Origin: Novosphingobium huizhouense
GTDB taxonomy: Bacteria > Pseudomonadota > Alphaproteobacteria > Sphingomonadales > Sphingomonadaceae
NCBI RefSeq assembly: GCF_020179475.1
Contig: NZ_JAILXZ010000001.1
Coordinates: 620,001-684,000, forward strand
Length of the DNA: 64,000 nt
Direction of reading: 5' to 3'
In this document: in pieces, positions 24,589 through 33,264 of the stretch
How positions within the stretch are numbered: the first letter of the stretch is position 1
How the letters are laid out: every line of letters starts with the position of its first letter
The notes under the pieces: model-generated
Database searches by the model: none
What the model was told of the DNA's origin: nothing
What the model saw: only the letters and a program-made list of their open reading frames with translations
Position numbers and translations under genes: made by a program

Positions 24589-25237
24589 AGCCCCGACCGG
24601 AAACGGGCGCGACCGCGCCGAACCGACCAGTGACACGGCTCCCGCCCAGCGACCGGAGCGCCCCCGCAACGCAGGACCCGAATTCAAGCGCGAACTGACC
24701 GCCGTCATTCCTCACCTGCGCGCCTTTGCGCGGGGCCTGTGCGGCCGTCCCGACCTTGCCGACGACCTTGTGCAGGAGACCCTGCTCAAGGCCTGGGCCG
24801 CGCAGGACCGGTTCGAGCCGGGCACCTCGATGCGCGCCTGGACTTTCGTGATCCTGCGCAACGCCTACCTCACCGACATGCGGCGCAACCGCTTCCGGGC
24901 GGAATACGACGAGACCGTGGCCGAGCGAATCCTCGTCGCGCCGGCCGGACAGGAAGGCCCGCTCCACCTGTCGGACATGCACCGCGCGCTGCTGACGCTT
25001 CCGCCCGAGCGGCGCGAGGCCTTGCTGCTCGTCGGCGCCGGCGGCTTCAGCTACGAGGAAGCGGCGCAGATCTGCCAATGCGCGGTGGGCACGATCAAGA
25101 GCAGGGTCGGACGCGCCCGCGCCGCGCTGGCGCAGATGATCGAGGACGGGCAGCTCCCGCGCCGCAGCACCGCCGATGCGGTCGCCCACGACGCGATCAT
25201 GGGCGAGCTCGACAGCACGGTCCAGGCCGGGTCTTGA
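24575..25237 (+). CDS. ecfG: General stress ECF sigma factor EcfG (ECF15)
   Basis: 220 residues. Sigma-70 region 2 is seen in LRAFARGLCGRPDLADDLVQETLLKAWAAQDRFEPGTSMRAWTFVILRN and region 4 in LPPERREALLLVGAGGFSYEEAAQICQCAVGTIKSRVGRAR. It recognises GGAAC-N16/17-CGTT promoters, two of which are in this locus. Two possible starts, ATG 24575 and ATG 24581, both overlap nepR; 24575 has GGA at better spacing. A Pro-rich linker of about 35 residues precedes region 2. Confidence 0.95.
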   Translation: MPMAEAPTGNGRDRAEPTSDTAPAQRPERPRNAGPEFKRELTAVIPHLRAFARGLCGRPDLADDLVQETLLKAWAAQDRFEPGTSMRAWTFVILRNAYLTDMRRNRFRAEYDETVAERILVAPAGQEGPLHLSDMHRALLTLPPERREALLLVGAGGFSYEEAAQICQCAVGTIKSRVGRARAALAQMIEDGQLPRRSTADAVAHDAIMGELDSTVQAGS

Positions 25238-25292
25238 ACCACCCGGCCGGGGTCGCCGCCGCAGGCCCCGAATTCCGCCACGCGCAGGCCTT

Positions 25293-25330
25293 GCGTCGCA
25301 CCGCCCTGCACGTGCAAGGTGGCGCGACGC
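25293..25330 (+). terminator. Hairpin after ecfG
   Basis: GCGTCGC (25293-25299) and GCGACGC (25324-25330) enclose further partly paired bases around the centre TGCACGTGCA. A long near-perfect stem, though without a strong T-run. Confidence 0.5.
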
Positions 25331-25356
25331 AGCCTTCGTGAAAGCAACGCACCTTC

Positions 25357-26517
25357 GTGGATTCGGCCGACAATCCCGCTCCTTCCGGCACCGCGCCGGT
25401 CGACGCCTCTCCCCTCGAGCGAACCCGCCTGCTCTCCGCGATCCTGCTCGTGCTGGGATTGGGGCTGTTCCTCGCGCTGCCGTTCGTGCTGTCGATCGGC
25501 TCGGTGGTGTTCCTGCCCCCGGTCACCGCGATCATCTTCACGATCATCCTGTCGCCGCTCGCCGATCGCCTGGTCCGGGTAGGCCTGCCCAACATGCTCG
25601 CCTCGTTCCTGGCGCTGCTGGCGATGATCGCGGTGATCATCATGGCGCTGACGCTGATCCTGCAGCCCGCCTTCGTGATGGTCGACCAGGTGCCGGCGAT
25701 GGCGCGGCAGGTGGTGCAACGCTTCGCCGAGCTGCGCGGCGAATTCGCGTGGATCAACGACATCAACCGCCAGCTCGCCCGCCTGTCGGGAAGGACGGCG
25801 CGCGAGGTGGTGCTGGCGAGTCCCTCGGTCATCGAACAGGTCGCCTTCGCCACGCCGAGCGTCGTGCTCGAGACGCTGCTGACGCTGCTGATGACGTTCT
25901 TCATGGTCGAATCGCGCATCCGGATGAAGCGGCGGCTGCTGCTCGACCGGCAGCACTTCGGCGCATCGGTGCGCATCGCCCGCGTGATGCGCGCGGTGCA
26001 GGACCGCGTCGCGAGCTACATCCTGACCGTCGCGCAGGTCAATTTCGCGGTCGGCTGCATCGTCGCCGCCGGCGCGTGGAGCTGGGGCCTGGCCGCGCCG
26101 ATCATGTGGGGCGGCCTTGCCTTCGTGCTCAATTTCCTGCCCTACCTCGGGCCGCTGGTGATGATGGGCCTGCTCGCGCTGGTCGGGCTCGGCACGGCCA
26201 GCTCGATCGCGCTGGGGCTGGTGCCGATGCTGCTCTATTTGGCGCTGCACGCGATCGAGGCGAACCTGGTGACGCCGGCGATCCTGGGCGCGCGCTTTAC
26301 CCTCAACCCGGTCTCGATCCTGATCGCGATCAGTTACTTCTCGTGGATCTGGGGCGTGCTCGGCGCGCTGCTGTCGGTGCCGATCCTGCTGACGCTGTCG
26401 GCGCTGGTCGAGCATCTCGGCCGGCCCAACATGGTCGGCTTCCTGTTCGGCGAGGCGCTGTTCGAGCCACCTTCGCTCGTCCCTGCAAGCGAAGCCGAAC
26501 CCGGCCCCGGCGGCTGA
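25357..26517 (+). CDS. AI-2E family transporter (PerM-like)
   Basis: 386 residues with about eight membrane segments in the 2+helical region+5-6 arrangement of the AI-2E exporter family; the hallmark C-terminal motifs FVLNFLPYLGPLVMMGLLALVGLG and LHAIEANLVTPAILGARFTLNPVSI are clear. Start GTG 25357. Family members include the autoinducer-2 exporter and Na+/H+ antiporters, so the substrate is uncertain. Independent of the ecfG operon, with a hairpin between. Confidence 0.9.
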   Translation: MDSADNPAPSGTAPVDASPLERTRLLSAILLVLGLGLFLALPFVLSIGSVVFLPPVTAIIFTIILSPLADRLVRVGLPNMLASFLALLAMIAVIIMALTLILQPAFVMVDQVPAMARQVVQRFAELRGEFAWINDINRQLARLSGRTAREVVLASPSVIEQVAFATPSVVLETLLTLLMTFFMVESRIRMKRRLLLDRQHFGASVRIARVMRAVQDRVASYILTVAQVNFAVGCIVAAGAWSWGLAAPIMWGGLAFVLNFLPYLGPLVMMGLLALVGLGTASSIALGLVPMLLYLALHAIEANLVTPAILGARFTLNPVSILIAISYFSWIWGVLGALLSVPILLTLSALVEHLGRPNMVGFLFGEALFEPPSLVPASEAEPGPGG

Positions 26518-26542
26518 ACCACCGGAGCCGGGCAGGCCATGT

Positions 26543-27157
26543 TCAGGCGGGGTAGGTCCAGCGCGAACCGCGCGCCAGGTTCTCGGCGGCGAACGCCCAG
26601 TTGAGCCGCGTCTCGATCACCTGCTTGAGGTAGTCGGGGCGCAGGTTCTTGTAGTCGACGTAGTAGGCGTGCTCCCACAGGTCGATCACCAGCAGCGGGT
26701 TGCCCGACAGGTCGCTGTAGGTCGCGGCATCGTGGGTCTGTTCGACCGCCAGCTTGCCGTCCTTCTCGACCAGCCAGACCCAGCCCGAGGCGAAGTGCGC
26801 GGCCCCTTGCGCGGCGAGTTCGGCCTTGAGCGCATCGAGCGAACCGAACGAGCCGTCGATCGCAGCGGCGAGATCGCCTTCGGGCGCGGCGGCTTGCGGG
26901 CTCAGGCTGTGCCAGTAGAAACCGTGGTTCCAGGTCTGTGCCGAGTTGTTGAACAGGCCCTTGTCGCCCTTGGCCTGCGCGGCGGCGACGATGTCCTCGA
27001 GGCTCTTGTCCGCAAGATCGGTGCCCTCGATCGCGGCGTTGGTCTTGTCGACGTAGGCCTTGTGGTGCTTGCCGTGGTGGGTCTGCAGGGTCGTTGCAGA
27101 GACCGCCGGCTCGAGCGCGGTGTCGGCATAGGGCAGCGGCAGAAGGGAAATGGCCAT
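26543..27157 (-). CDS. sodB: Superoxide dismutase, Fe type
   Basis: 204 residues. Converts superoxide to peroxide and oxygen in the cytoplasm. Metal ligands are His27 (HHGKHHKAYV region), the His in AQTWNHGFYW, and Asp/His in DLWEHAYYVDY; AQTWNHGFYW is characteristic of iron enzymes. Normal length and a clean ATG at 27157. The 159 bp upstream to the next gene holds its promoter. Confidence 0.96.
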   Translation of the reverse strand: MAISLLPLPYADTALEPAVSATTLQTHHGKHHKAYVDKTNAAIEGTDLADKSLEDIVAAAQAKGDKGLFNNSAQTWNHGFYWHSLSPQAAAPEGDLAAAIDGSFGSLDALKAELAAQGAAHFASGWVWLVEKDGKLAVEQTHDAATYSDLSGNPLLVIDLWEHAYYVDYKNLRPDYLKQVIETRLNWAFAAENLARGSRWTYPA

Positions 27158-27316
27158 GTCAGCTCCGTGTCATCGGTGATTGCGTCGCAGACCAACGCCC
27201 GTGGCGGGCGTCGGTTGCGGCCAGCGACTAGGCGCCGCGCCGCAAGCGTCCAGCGAGAAATTTGAATAGGGCGCGAAGGAATTTGCGATTATTGCAGGGC
27301 AGCGCGGCTGGTCGCG

Positions 27317-28648
27317 TCAGCGGCTCGCTTCGTCCCTTATGCCCGCAGACGCAATGTCACCGGGAGCCATTGCCGCCGGCGCCAGGCCGCGATCAACCGC
27401 GGCGGTGACCGCCACGTCCATCGTCACGTTGCCGAGCGTGCGCATCAGGTCGGGCAGCACCTCGACCGCGACGAGCAGCGCCAGCGGCCCGACGGGCACG
27501 CCCATCGCGATGGCGATCGGACCGACCGATGCGACGTAGCTGATCGTCCCGGGCAGGCTCACCGAACTCAAGGAGACGAGGATCGCCATCAGCCAGCCCG
27601 AAACGATCATGGCGGGGTTCAGCGGCACCCCGTACCATCGGGCGACATAGACCACCACGGCAAGGTTCATCGCCGGGCTGGTTGCGCGAAATAGCGCGAC
27701 GGCGAGCGGCATGACGAATTCGGAGGTGGATTCGCGCACGTCCAGCTTGCGGCAGGCGCCGAGCATCGCAGGCAGCGAAGCGAGCGAGGATTGGGTCGAT
27801 AGCGCGAAGACCTGCACCGGCACCATCGCCCGGGCGAAGGCGGGAAGCGGCTTGCGCGCGACGATCGCGGCGAGCGCGTAGCCCGCCAGCCAGACCACCG
27901 ATCCGGTCAGCACCACCACCAGCACGTAGTGCGCCAGCGCCCCGATCGCGGCCGCGCCGGTCTTTGCCGAGACCGTCAGGCTGAGCGCGAGCACGCCGAG
28001 CGGCGCGACCGCCAAGACCCAGCCGATCACCACCAGCATGGCGGCGGCGATCGCGGCGAAGAACGTCGCGATCAGGTCGCGCTGGCGTTCCTCAAGCCGG
28101 GTGCTGGCAATGGCGAAGACCGACATGAACAGGATCATCGGCAGCATGCGGTCGTTGGCGGCGGCGTCGATCACGTTGGTCGGCACGATCGACTTGAGGT
28201 AGTCGGCCATGCCCGGCACCGGCCCCGACGGCGCGCCGCCGAGGCTGCCGCGCAGCGCCTCGCCCGCAGCGCCCGGTATCGGCAGCAGGTCGAGGATCAG
28301 CGGCGTCACCGCCAGCGACATGGCCGCGCTGAACGCGAGGACCAGCAGGAAGAAGCCGAGGCTGCGCCGCGCGAGCGCGCCGGCGCTGGCGGTGGCGACG
28401 GTCTGGACCACGCCGGTGAACAACAGCGCCGCGACCAGCGGCACGATCGTCGCCTGCAGCGCCCGCAGCCAGAGGTCGCCGATCGGCTCGGACACCGCGA
28501 GCACGAAGGGCAGCGACGCCGGCGCGGCGAAGGCGAGGCCGAGCCCGCCAAGCAGGCCGAGCGCGAGGGCGGCGAACGTCCACAGCGCCGAGACCTGTGG
28601 TATCGGCGGCAACGAGATGGACGACTTTTCAGGGTGCGGTAAGCTCAT
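27317..28648 (-). CDS. Dicarboxylate/amino acid:cation symporter (DAACS)
   Basis: 443 residues, multiple membrane helices. The DAACS (GltP/DctA) hallmarks are present: a serine-rich reentrant loop [14 protein letters not shown], an NMDG-like segment degenerated to [18 protein letters not shown], and the C-terminal helix with [22 protein letters not shown]. Imports glutamate, aspartate or C4-dicarboxylates with protons or sodium. Divergent from glmM, 120 bp apart. Confidence 0.88.
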   Translation of the reverse strand: MSLPHPEKSSISLPPIPQVSALWTFAALALGLLGGLGLAFAAPASLPFVLAVSEPIGDLWLRALQATIVPLVAALLFTGVVQTVATASAGALARRSLGFFLLVLAFSAAMSLAVTPLILDLLPIPGAAGEALRGSLGGAPSGPVPGMADYLKSIVPTNVIDAAANDRMLPMILFMSVFAIASTRLEERQRDLIATFFAAIAAAMLVVIGWVLAVAPLGVLALSLTVSAKTGAAAIGALAHYVLVVVLTGSVVWLAGYALAAIVARKPLPAFARAMVPVQVFALSTQSSLASLPAMLGACRKLDVRESTSEFVMPLAVALFRATSPAMNLAVVVYVARWYGVPLNPAMIVSGWLMAILVSLSSVSLPGTISYVASVGPIAIAMGVPVGPLALLVAVEVLPDLMRTLGNVTMDVAVTAAVDRGLAPAAMAPGDIASAGIRDEASR

Positions 28649-28681
28649 CTTGAGATGACTTTAGCTACGCGGCGCGACATA

Positions 28682-28755
28682 GCAACGCCGCGCGCCATCA
28701 AGGGCGGCGGCAAACGGGCAACGCCGCGCGCCATCAAGGGGCGGCGGCAGGACGG
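28682..28755. repeat. 36-bp tandem duplication upstream of glmM
   Basis: Exact 23-bp copies begin at 28682 and 28718, and the following bases remain similar. Each unit can fold (GCCGCGC/GCGGC). It lies between the divergent symporter and glmM starts, in the glmM leader. Confidence 0.75.
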
Positions 28756-28768
28756 GACTACGATTGCG

Positions 28769-30109
28769 ATGGGACGCAAGTTCTTCGGCACCGACGGCAT
28801 TCGCGGGCGCACCAACGACGGCGTGATGACCGCTGCCACGGCGATGAAGGTCGGCCAGGCCGCCGGCACCTATTTCCTGCGCGGCGCGCACCGCCACCGC
28901 GTGGTGATCGGCAAGGACACGCGGCTTTCGGGCTACATGCTCGAGAACGCGATGACCGCCGGCTTCACCAGCGTCGGCATGGACGTGGTGCTGCTGGGGC
29001 CGATGCCCACGCCCGCGGTCGCGCTGCTCACGCGCGAGATGCGCGCCGATGTCGGCGTGATGATCTCGGCGAGCCACAATCCGTTCGAAGACAACGGCAT
29101 CAAGCTGTTCGGCCCCGACGGCTTCAAGCTTTCCGACGAGGACGAGACCGCGATCGAGGCGATGCTCGAGCAGGATCTCCCGCTCGCGGCGAGCGAGGAC
29201 GTCGGCCGCGCCCGCCGCATCGAGGACGCGCGCGGGCGCTACATCCATGCGGTCAAGGGCAGCCTGCCGCACAACGTGCGCCTCGACGGCCTGCGCATCG
29301 TGGTCGATTGCGCCAATGGCGCGGCCTATCATGTCGCACCCTCGGCGCTGTGGGAGCTGGGGGCCGAAGTCATCGCCATCGGCGTCGAGCCCAACGGCAG
29401 GAACATCAACGCCGGCGTCGGTTCGACCCACCTCGACGCGATCAAGGCCAAGGTGCGCGAGGTGCGCGCCGACATCGGCATTGCGCTCGATGGCGATGCC
29501 GACCGGCTGATCGTCGTCGACGAGAAGGGCCAGACCGTCGACGGCGACCAGATCATGGCGCTGATCGGCACCCGCCTTGCCGAAGCGGGCGCGCTGCGCG
29601 GGGGCGGCGTCGTCGCGACGGTGATGTCGAACCTCGGGCTCGAGCGCTACCTGAAGGCGAGGGGGCTCGACCTCGTGCGCACGGCAGTGGGCGACCGCTA
29701 CGTGCTCGAAAAGATGCGCGACGGCGGCTACAACGTCGGCGGCGAACAGTCCGGCCACATGATCCTGACCGACCACGGCACCACCGGCGACGGCACCGTC
29801 GCGGCGCTGCAGGTGCTCGCCGCGCTGGTCGCCAGCGGCAAGCCCGCCAGCAAGACGCTGCACCTGTTCGACACGGTGCCCCAGTTGCTCAAGAACGTGC
29901 GCTTCGCCGGCGGCAAGCCGCTCGACGACGAGGACGTGCAACGCGTCATCGCCGAAGCCGAAGCGCAGCTCGCCGGGCGAGGGCGGCTGGTCATCCGCCC
30001 TTCGGGCACCGAACCGGTCATCCGCGTGATGGCCGAGGGCGACGATGCCGGCGAAGTCGAGGCGGTGGTCGACCGCATCTGCGCCGCGGTGCGCAAGGCG
30101 GCCGGCTGA
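28769..30109 (+). CDS. glmM: Phosphoglucosamine mutase
   Basis: 446 residues. Interconverts glucosamine-6-phosphate and glucosamine-1-phosphate for peptidoglycan and LPS synthesis. Phospho-serine loop ISASHNP (Ser102), metal loop DGDADR (Asp241, 243, 245), sugar-binding GEQSGHM and phosphate-binding [12 protein letters not shown] are all present. ATG 28769 gives the standard [13 protein letters not shown] start; the frame is open upstream to 28655 only through a tandem duplication. Followed by a small zinc-ribbon gene 25 bp on. Confidence 0.97.
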   Translation: MGRKFFGTDGIRGRTNDGVMTAATAMKVGQAAGTYFLRGAHRHRVVIGKDTRLSGYMLENAMTAGFTSVGMDVVLLGPMPTPAVALLTREMRADVGVMISASHNPFEDNGIKLFGPDGFKLSDEDETAIEAMLEQDLPLAASEDVGRARRIEDARGRYIHAVKGSLPHNVRLDGLRIVVDCANGAAYHVAPSALWELGAEVIAIGVEPNGRNINAGVGSTHLDAIKAKVREVRADIGIALDGDADRLIVVDEKGQTVDGDQIMALIGTRLAEAGALRGGGVVATVMSNLGLERYLKARGLDLVRTAVGDRYVLEKMRDGGYNVGGEQSGHMILTDHGTTGDGTVAALQVLAALVASGKPASKTLHLFDTVPQLLKNVRFAGGKPLDDEDVQRVIAEAEAQLAGRGRLVIRPSGTEPVIRVMAEGDDAGEVEAVVDRICAAVRKAAG

Positions 30110-30134
30110 CGACACGCGAAAGGGGACCTTTGCC

Positions 30135-30365
30135 ATGCTCGAAATGCGACCCGACTGCGAACGCTGCGGCGCCGACCTTCCCGCCGAAGCGCCCGGCGCC
30201 TTCATCTGCAGCTTCGAATGCACCTTCTGCGCCGAATGCAGCGAGGACATGGACGACCGCTGCCCCAATTGCGGCGGCGAACTGATGGATCGCCCGACCC
30301 GCGCCAAGGCGCTTCACGCCAAGCATCCCCCTTCGACCGAGCGCAAGTTCGGGGGCATGGCGTGA
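30135..30365 (+). CDS. DUF1272 zinc-ribbon protein
   Basis: 76 residues. Three cysteine clusters, CERCGAD, CTFCAEC and CPNCGGEL, with an acidic MDDR between, match the DUF1272 family of small presumed zinc proteins of unknown function. ATG 30135. The stop overlaps the thiD GTG start by four bases, so the two are coupled. Probably co-transcribed with glmM. Confidence 0.88.
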   Translation: MLEMRPDCERCGADLPAEAPGAFICSFECTFCAECSEDMDDRCPNCGGELMDRPTRAKALHAKHPPSTERKFGGMA

Positions 30366-31108
30366 CCCCGCCGCGCATCCTCTCGATCGCCGGCTCCGAC
30401 AGCTCGGGCGGGGCCGGCATCCAGGCGGACATCAAGACCGTCACCATGCTCGGCGGCTATGCGATGACGGCGGTGACCGCGTTGACCGCGCAGAACACCA
30501 CCGGGGTGGCGATGGTCGCGGCCAGCGCGCCCGACATGGTCCGCGCCCAGATCGACGCCTGCCTCGACGACATCGGTGTCGATGCGGTCAAGATCGGCAT
30601 GCTCGGCTCGGCGCAAGTGGCCACACTGGTCGCCGAGCGGCTCGCAGGCCTGGAAGTGCCGATCGTGTTCGACCCGGTGATGGTGTCGACCAGCGGGGCC
30701 GTGCTCGCCGACGACGCCACGATCGCGGCGTTCGAGCGGCTGATGGCGCTGGCGACGCTGACGACGCCGAACGTTGCCGAACTGGAGGCGCTCGGCGGCG
30801 ATGCGGCAATGGCCCGCCGCGGCGTCGCCTATCTCGCCAAGGGGGGCGATGCCGGGGGCGCCGAAGTCGTCGACCGGCTGGTGGTGCCGGGCGAGCCGCC
30901 GCGCCAATGGAGCGCGCCGCGGATCGACACGCGCCACACCCACGGCACCGGATGCACGCTGTCGAGCGCGATCGCGACGCTGCTCGGCATGGGCCTGCCG
31001 CTCGACGAAGCGGTCGAGGACGCCCGCGAATTCGTCCGCGCCGCGCTGCTCGCCGCGCCGGGCTTTGGCGCCGGCCACGGCCCGCTCGGCCATCAGGCGG
31101 TGCGCTGA
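30362..31108 (+). CDS. thiD: Hydroxymethylpyrimidine/phosphomethylpyrimidine kinase
   Basis: 248 residues. Phosphorylates HMP and HMP-P for thiamine synthesis. Ribokinase-like fold: SIAGSDSSGGAGIQADIKT at the N-terminus, FDPVMVSTSG in the middle, and the anion-hole motif DTRHTHGTGCTLSSAIA near the C-terminus. GTG 30362 overlaps the DUF1272 stop. No other thiamine genes are adjacent. Confidence 0.95.
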   Translation: MTPPRILSIAGSDSSGGAGIQADIKTVTMLGGYAMTAVTALTAQNTTGVAMVAASAPDMVRAQIDACLDDIGVDAVKIGMLGSAQVATLVAERLAGLEVPIVFDPVMVSTSGAVLADDATIAAFERLMALATLTTPNVAELEALGGDAAMARRGVAYLAKGGDAGGAEVVDRLVVPGEPPRQWSAPRIDTRHTHGTGCTLSSAIATLLGMGLPLDEAVEDAREFVRAALLAAPGFGAGHGPLGHQAVR

Positions 31109-31125
31109 CGCGCAGGCGTGCGCCG

Positions 31126-31671
31126 CTATGCGGCCGGACGCTCGAGCGCGAAGTAGACGCTGTCGCACCATTCCTCGCCGACCAGCCAGGTACGCTCCTG
31201 GCGGTGGCTCTCGGTGAAGCCGAGCCGCTCGAGCAGGCGGATCGAGGCCGCGTTGCGAGGATCGACGTCGGCGAGGATCCGCGACAGCCGATGGTGCGCG
31301 AAGGCGCGGGCGACCACCGCGCCGACCGCTTCGCGCGCATAGCCCCTGCCCCAGACCGCGGGATCGAACAGGTAGCCGATGTACGGGAAACGATAGAACC
31401 CGGCCTTGCCGATCACCCGGCCCTCGCTCTCGACGATGAAATCCTCGCCTTCTTCCGGGCGGATCGCGATCATCGCGGCGAGCCACTCCCGCGTCGCATC
31501 GATCGTGTCGTGCGGCGGCGTCGACCAGTAGGCCATCGCACGCGGCTGGCGCATGATGGCATGGAGCGCATCCAGATCGCCGGCGCCGGCCGGGCGCAGC
31601 ACGAGCCGGTCGGTCCTGAGGACAGGCGCGGGATCGGCCCCCGCGGGCCGCTCAGTCGCAGTCGAGCGCAT
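31126..31671 (-). CDS. GNAT acetyltransferase (RimJ/RimL type)
   Basis: 181 residues. The N-terminal LRTDRLVLRPAGAGDLDALHA and the acetyl-CoA region VWGRGYAREAVGAVV followed by VDPRNAASIRLLERLGF are typical of the RimJ/RimL group that acetylates protein N-termini or small amines. Its start at 31671 overlaps the end of the upstream LOG-like gene by 20 bases, so the two form an operon. Substrate unknown. Confidence 0.88.
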   Translation of the reverse strand: MRSTATERPAGADPAPVLRTDRLVLRPAGAGDLDALHAIMRQPRAMAYWSTPPHDTIDATREWLAAMIAIRPEEGEDFIVESEGRVIGKAGFYRFPYIGYLFDPAVWGRGYAREAVGAVVARAFAHHRLSRILADVDPRNAASIRLLERLGFTESHRQERTWLVGEEWCDSVYFALERPAA

Positions 31672-32551
31672 AGAAGTCGACGATGTGCGCCCAGGCTTCC
31701 TCGGCGGTCTCGACCATGCGGAAGAGGTCGAGATCCTCGAAGTTGATCACGCCTTCCTCGGCGATCGCCTGGAAATCGATCACCTTGTTCCAGTAGTCGG
31801 CGCCGAACAGCAGGATTGGGATCGGCTTCATCTTGCCCGTCTGGATCAGCGTCAGCAGCTCGAAGAACTCGTCGAAGGTGCCGAACCCGCCCGGGAAAAC
31901 CGCCACCGCGCGCGCCCGCAGCAGGAAGTGCATCTTGCGCAGCGCAAAGTAGTGGAACTGGAACGACAGGTGCGGGGTGACATAGGCGTTGGGCGCCTGT
32001 TCGTGCGGCAGCACGATGTTAAGCCCGATCGATTCGGCGCCCGCTTCCTCGGCGCCGCGGTTGGCCGCCTCCATGATCGAGGGGCCGCCGCCCGAGCAGA
32101 CGACGAACTGGCGCTTGCCCTGCTCGACCACTGCGCAGCGCGAGGCGGTGAAGGCGAGGCGTCGCGCTTCCTCATAGTATTTGGACTTGGCCACCAGCCG
32201 CTCGACCACCGCCTTGCGTTCGGGGGTGGTCGCGGTGGCGAGCGCGGCCTGCGCCATCTCGGGCGAGGGAATGCGCGCCGAGCCGTACATCACCAGGGTG
32301 GAGCCGATCCCGGCCTCTTCCAGCAGCATGTCGGGCTTGAGCAGCTCGAGCTGGAAGCGGACCGGGCGCAGTTCCTCGCGCAACAGGAAGTCCACGTCAC
32401 GGAACGCGAGGCGGTAGGCGGGGTCCTGCTGCTGCGGGGTGGTGCGCGGCTGCGATTCGACGAAGCTCGCCTCCTGCTCGGCCTTGTAGAACTTGGCGCG
32501 GGTCAGGTCGCGGCCGGCAGCGTCGTCGCGCTTCGATTGGTCGGTGCTCAT
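31652..32551 (-). CDS. LOG-like Rossmann-fold protein
   Basis: 299 residues. Contains VVCSGGGPSIMEAANRGA and the nucleotide-phosphate motif PGGFGTFDEFFELLTLIQTGK, the PGGxGTxxE signature of LOG/lysine-decarboxylase-like proteins; members are phosphoribohydrolases acting on nucleoside monophosphates. This longer form (N-terminal helical extension of about 90 residues) is the TIGR00730-related type in alphaproteobacteria. ATG 32551 chosen; an upstream frame to 32632 lacks a ribosome site. Confidence 0.88.
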   Translation of the reverse strand: MSTDQSKRDDAAGRDLTRAKFYKAEQEASFVESQPRTTPQQQDPAYRLAFRDVDFLLREELRPVRFQLELLKPDMLLEEAGIGSTLVMYGSARIPSPEMAQAALATATTPERKAVVERLVAKSKYYEEARRLAFTASRCAVVEQGKRQFVVCSGGGPSIMEAANRGAEEAGAESIGLNIVLPHEQAPNAYVTPHLSFQFHYFALRKMHFLLRARAVAVFPGGFGTFDEFFELLTLIQTGKMKPIPILLFGADYWNKVIDFQAIAEEGVINFEDLDLFRMVETAEEAWAHIVDFYALDCD

Positions 32552-32799
32552 GGATCGTGCTTCTCGCCGTGTCGGTGCCAGGGTGCAATCTTTTAAGCCG
32601 TTTTGGCGCGGGTTGCCTCGCGCATGTTGCAACGCATTAACGTTCTTTCGCAGCTGCGAAACCGCGAAAAGCTAACGAAACCTTACGGGGACCATCGTAG
32701 TTTTAGCAGTTTCTTCGGGATTCGTTTTAACCCGGTCCTAACAACGTTCCTCAACTTGCCTCGGGCGAGATCGCGGCGGACCAACCAAGGGGGTAAACG
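32552..32799. other. Divergent promoter region
   Basis: 248 bp between the LOG-like gene and a small secreted-protein gene, AT-richer than its flanks. It contains the perfect 16-bp palindrome TTTCGCAGCTGCGAAA (32646-32661), a good candidate operator. No promoter box could be fixed with confidence. Confidence 0.5.
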
Positions 32800-33081
32800 A
32801 TGTCCGCAAAAAAACACCGAAGCTCTTCGCTCGCATTCACTCTTGTCGCAGTCACGCTCGCTGCCGCGCCTGTGGGCGCCTGGGCCAAGGAAACCCGCTC
32901 GGGCAGCAGCCTGCCCGCACCGAAGCCGCCGGTTCCCGCCGCCGCGCACGGCGGAGCAGCGAAGGAGCTGCCCAAACATGTCGGTCCGAAGAAGGGCTGG
33001 CCACGCAATCACGGCATCGAGAACGCCTGGCAGCATGCCAACGAGCATTCCGCCCACCATCGCAACGACAGCGACGGCTGA
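32800..33081 (+). CDS. Small secreted protein
   Basis: 93 residues with a clear Sec signal peptide (KKHR then LAFTLVAVTLAAAPVGAWA, cut after AWA near residue 29). The mature part is short, basic and His/Lys/Pro-rich (KELPKHVGPKKGWPRNHGIENAW), with many histidines near the end that could bind metal. ATG 32800 follows AAGGGGG. Not recognised. A terminator-like hairpin follows. Confidence 0.75.
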   Translation: MSAKKHRSSSLAFTLVAVTLAAAPVGAWAKETRSGSSLPAPKPPVPAAAHGGAAKELPKHVGPKKGWPRNHGIENAWQHANEHSAHHRNDSDG

Positions 33082-33086
33082 AGGAT

Positions 33087-33117
33087 GCGAGCCGGTCCGG
33101 CCGTTCCCGGGCCGGCT
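33087..33117 (+). terminator. Hairpin after small secreted-protein gene
   Basis: GAGCCGG pairs with CCGGCTC, with more G-C pairing inside. No T-run, so moderate support only. Confidence 0.45.
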
Positions 33118-33264
33118 CCATCGCCGGGGCGCACCCCACGTGAACGGCCCGGGCAGGCCCCTCCCCCGCAGGCTCGCGCTTTGGTCGGCGCAGCGTTAGC
33201 AATCTTCTGTCGTATGCTGTTAATGTTCCGCAGCCAAAAGGCTAGGTAGCCAAGGAGGGGTTCC

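Noticed and set aside
32727..32744. CtrA-like TTAA-N7-CTAA site
   Set aside because: One half-site mismatches the TTAA-N7-TTAA consensus and such sites arise by chance in this AT-richer gap.
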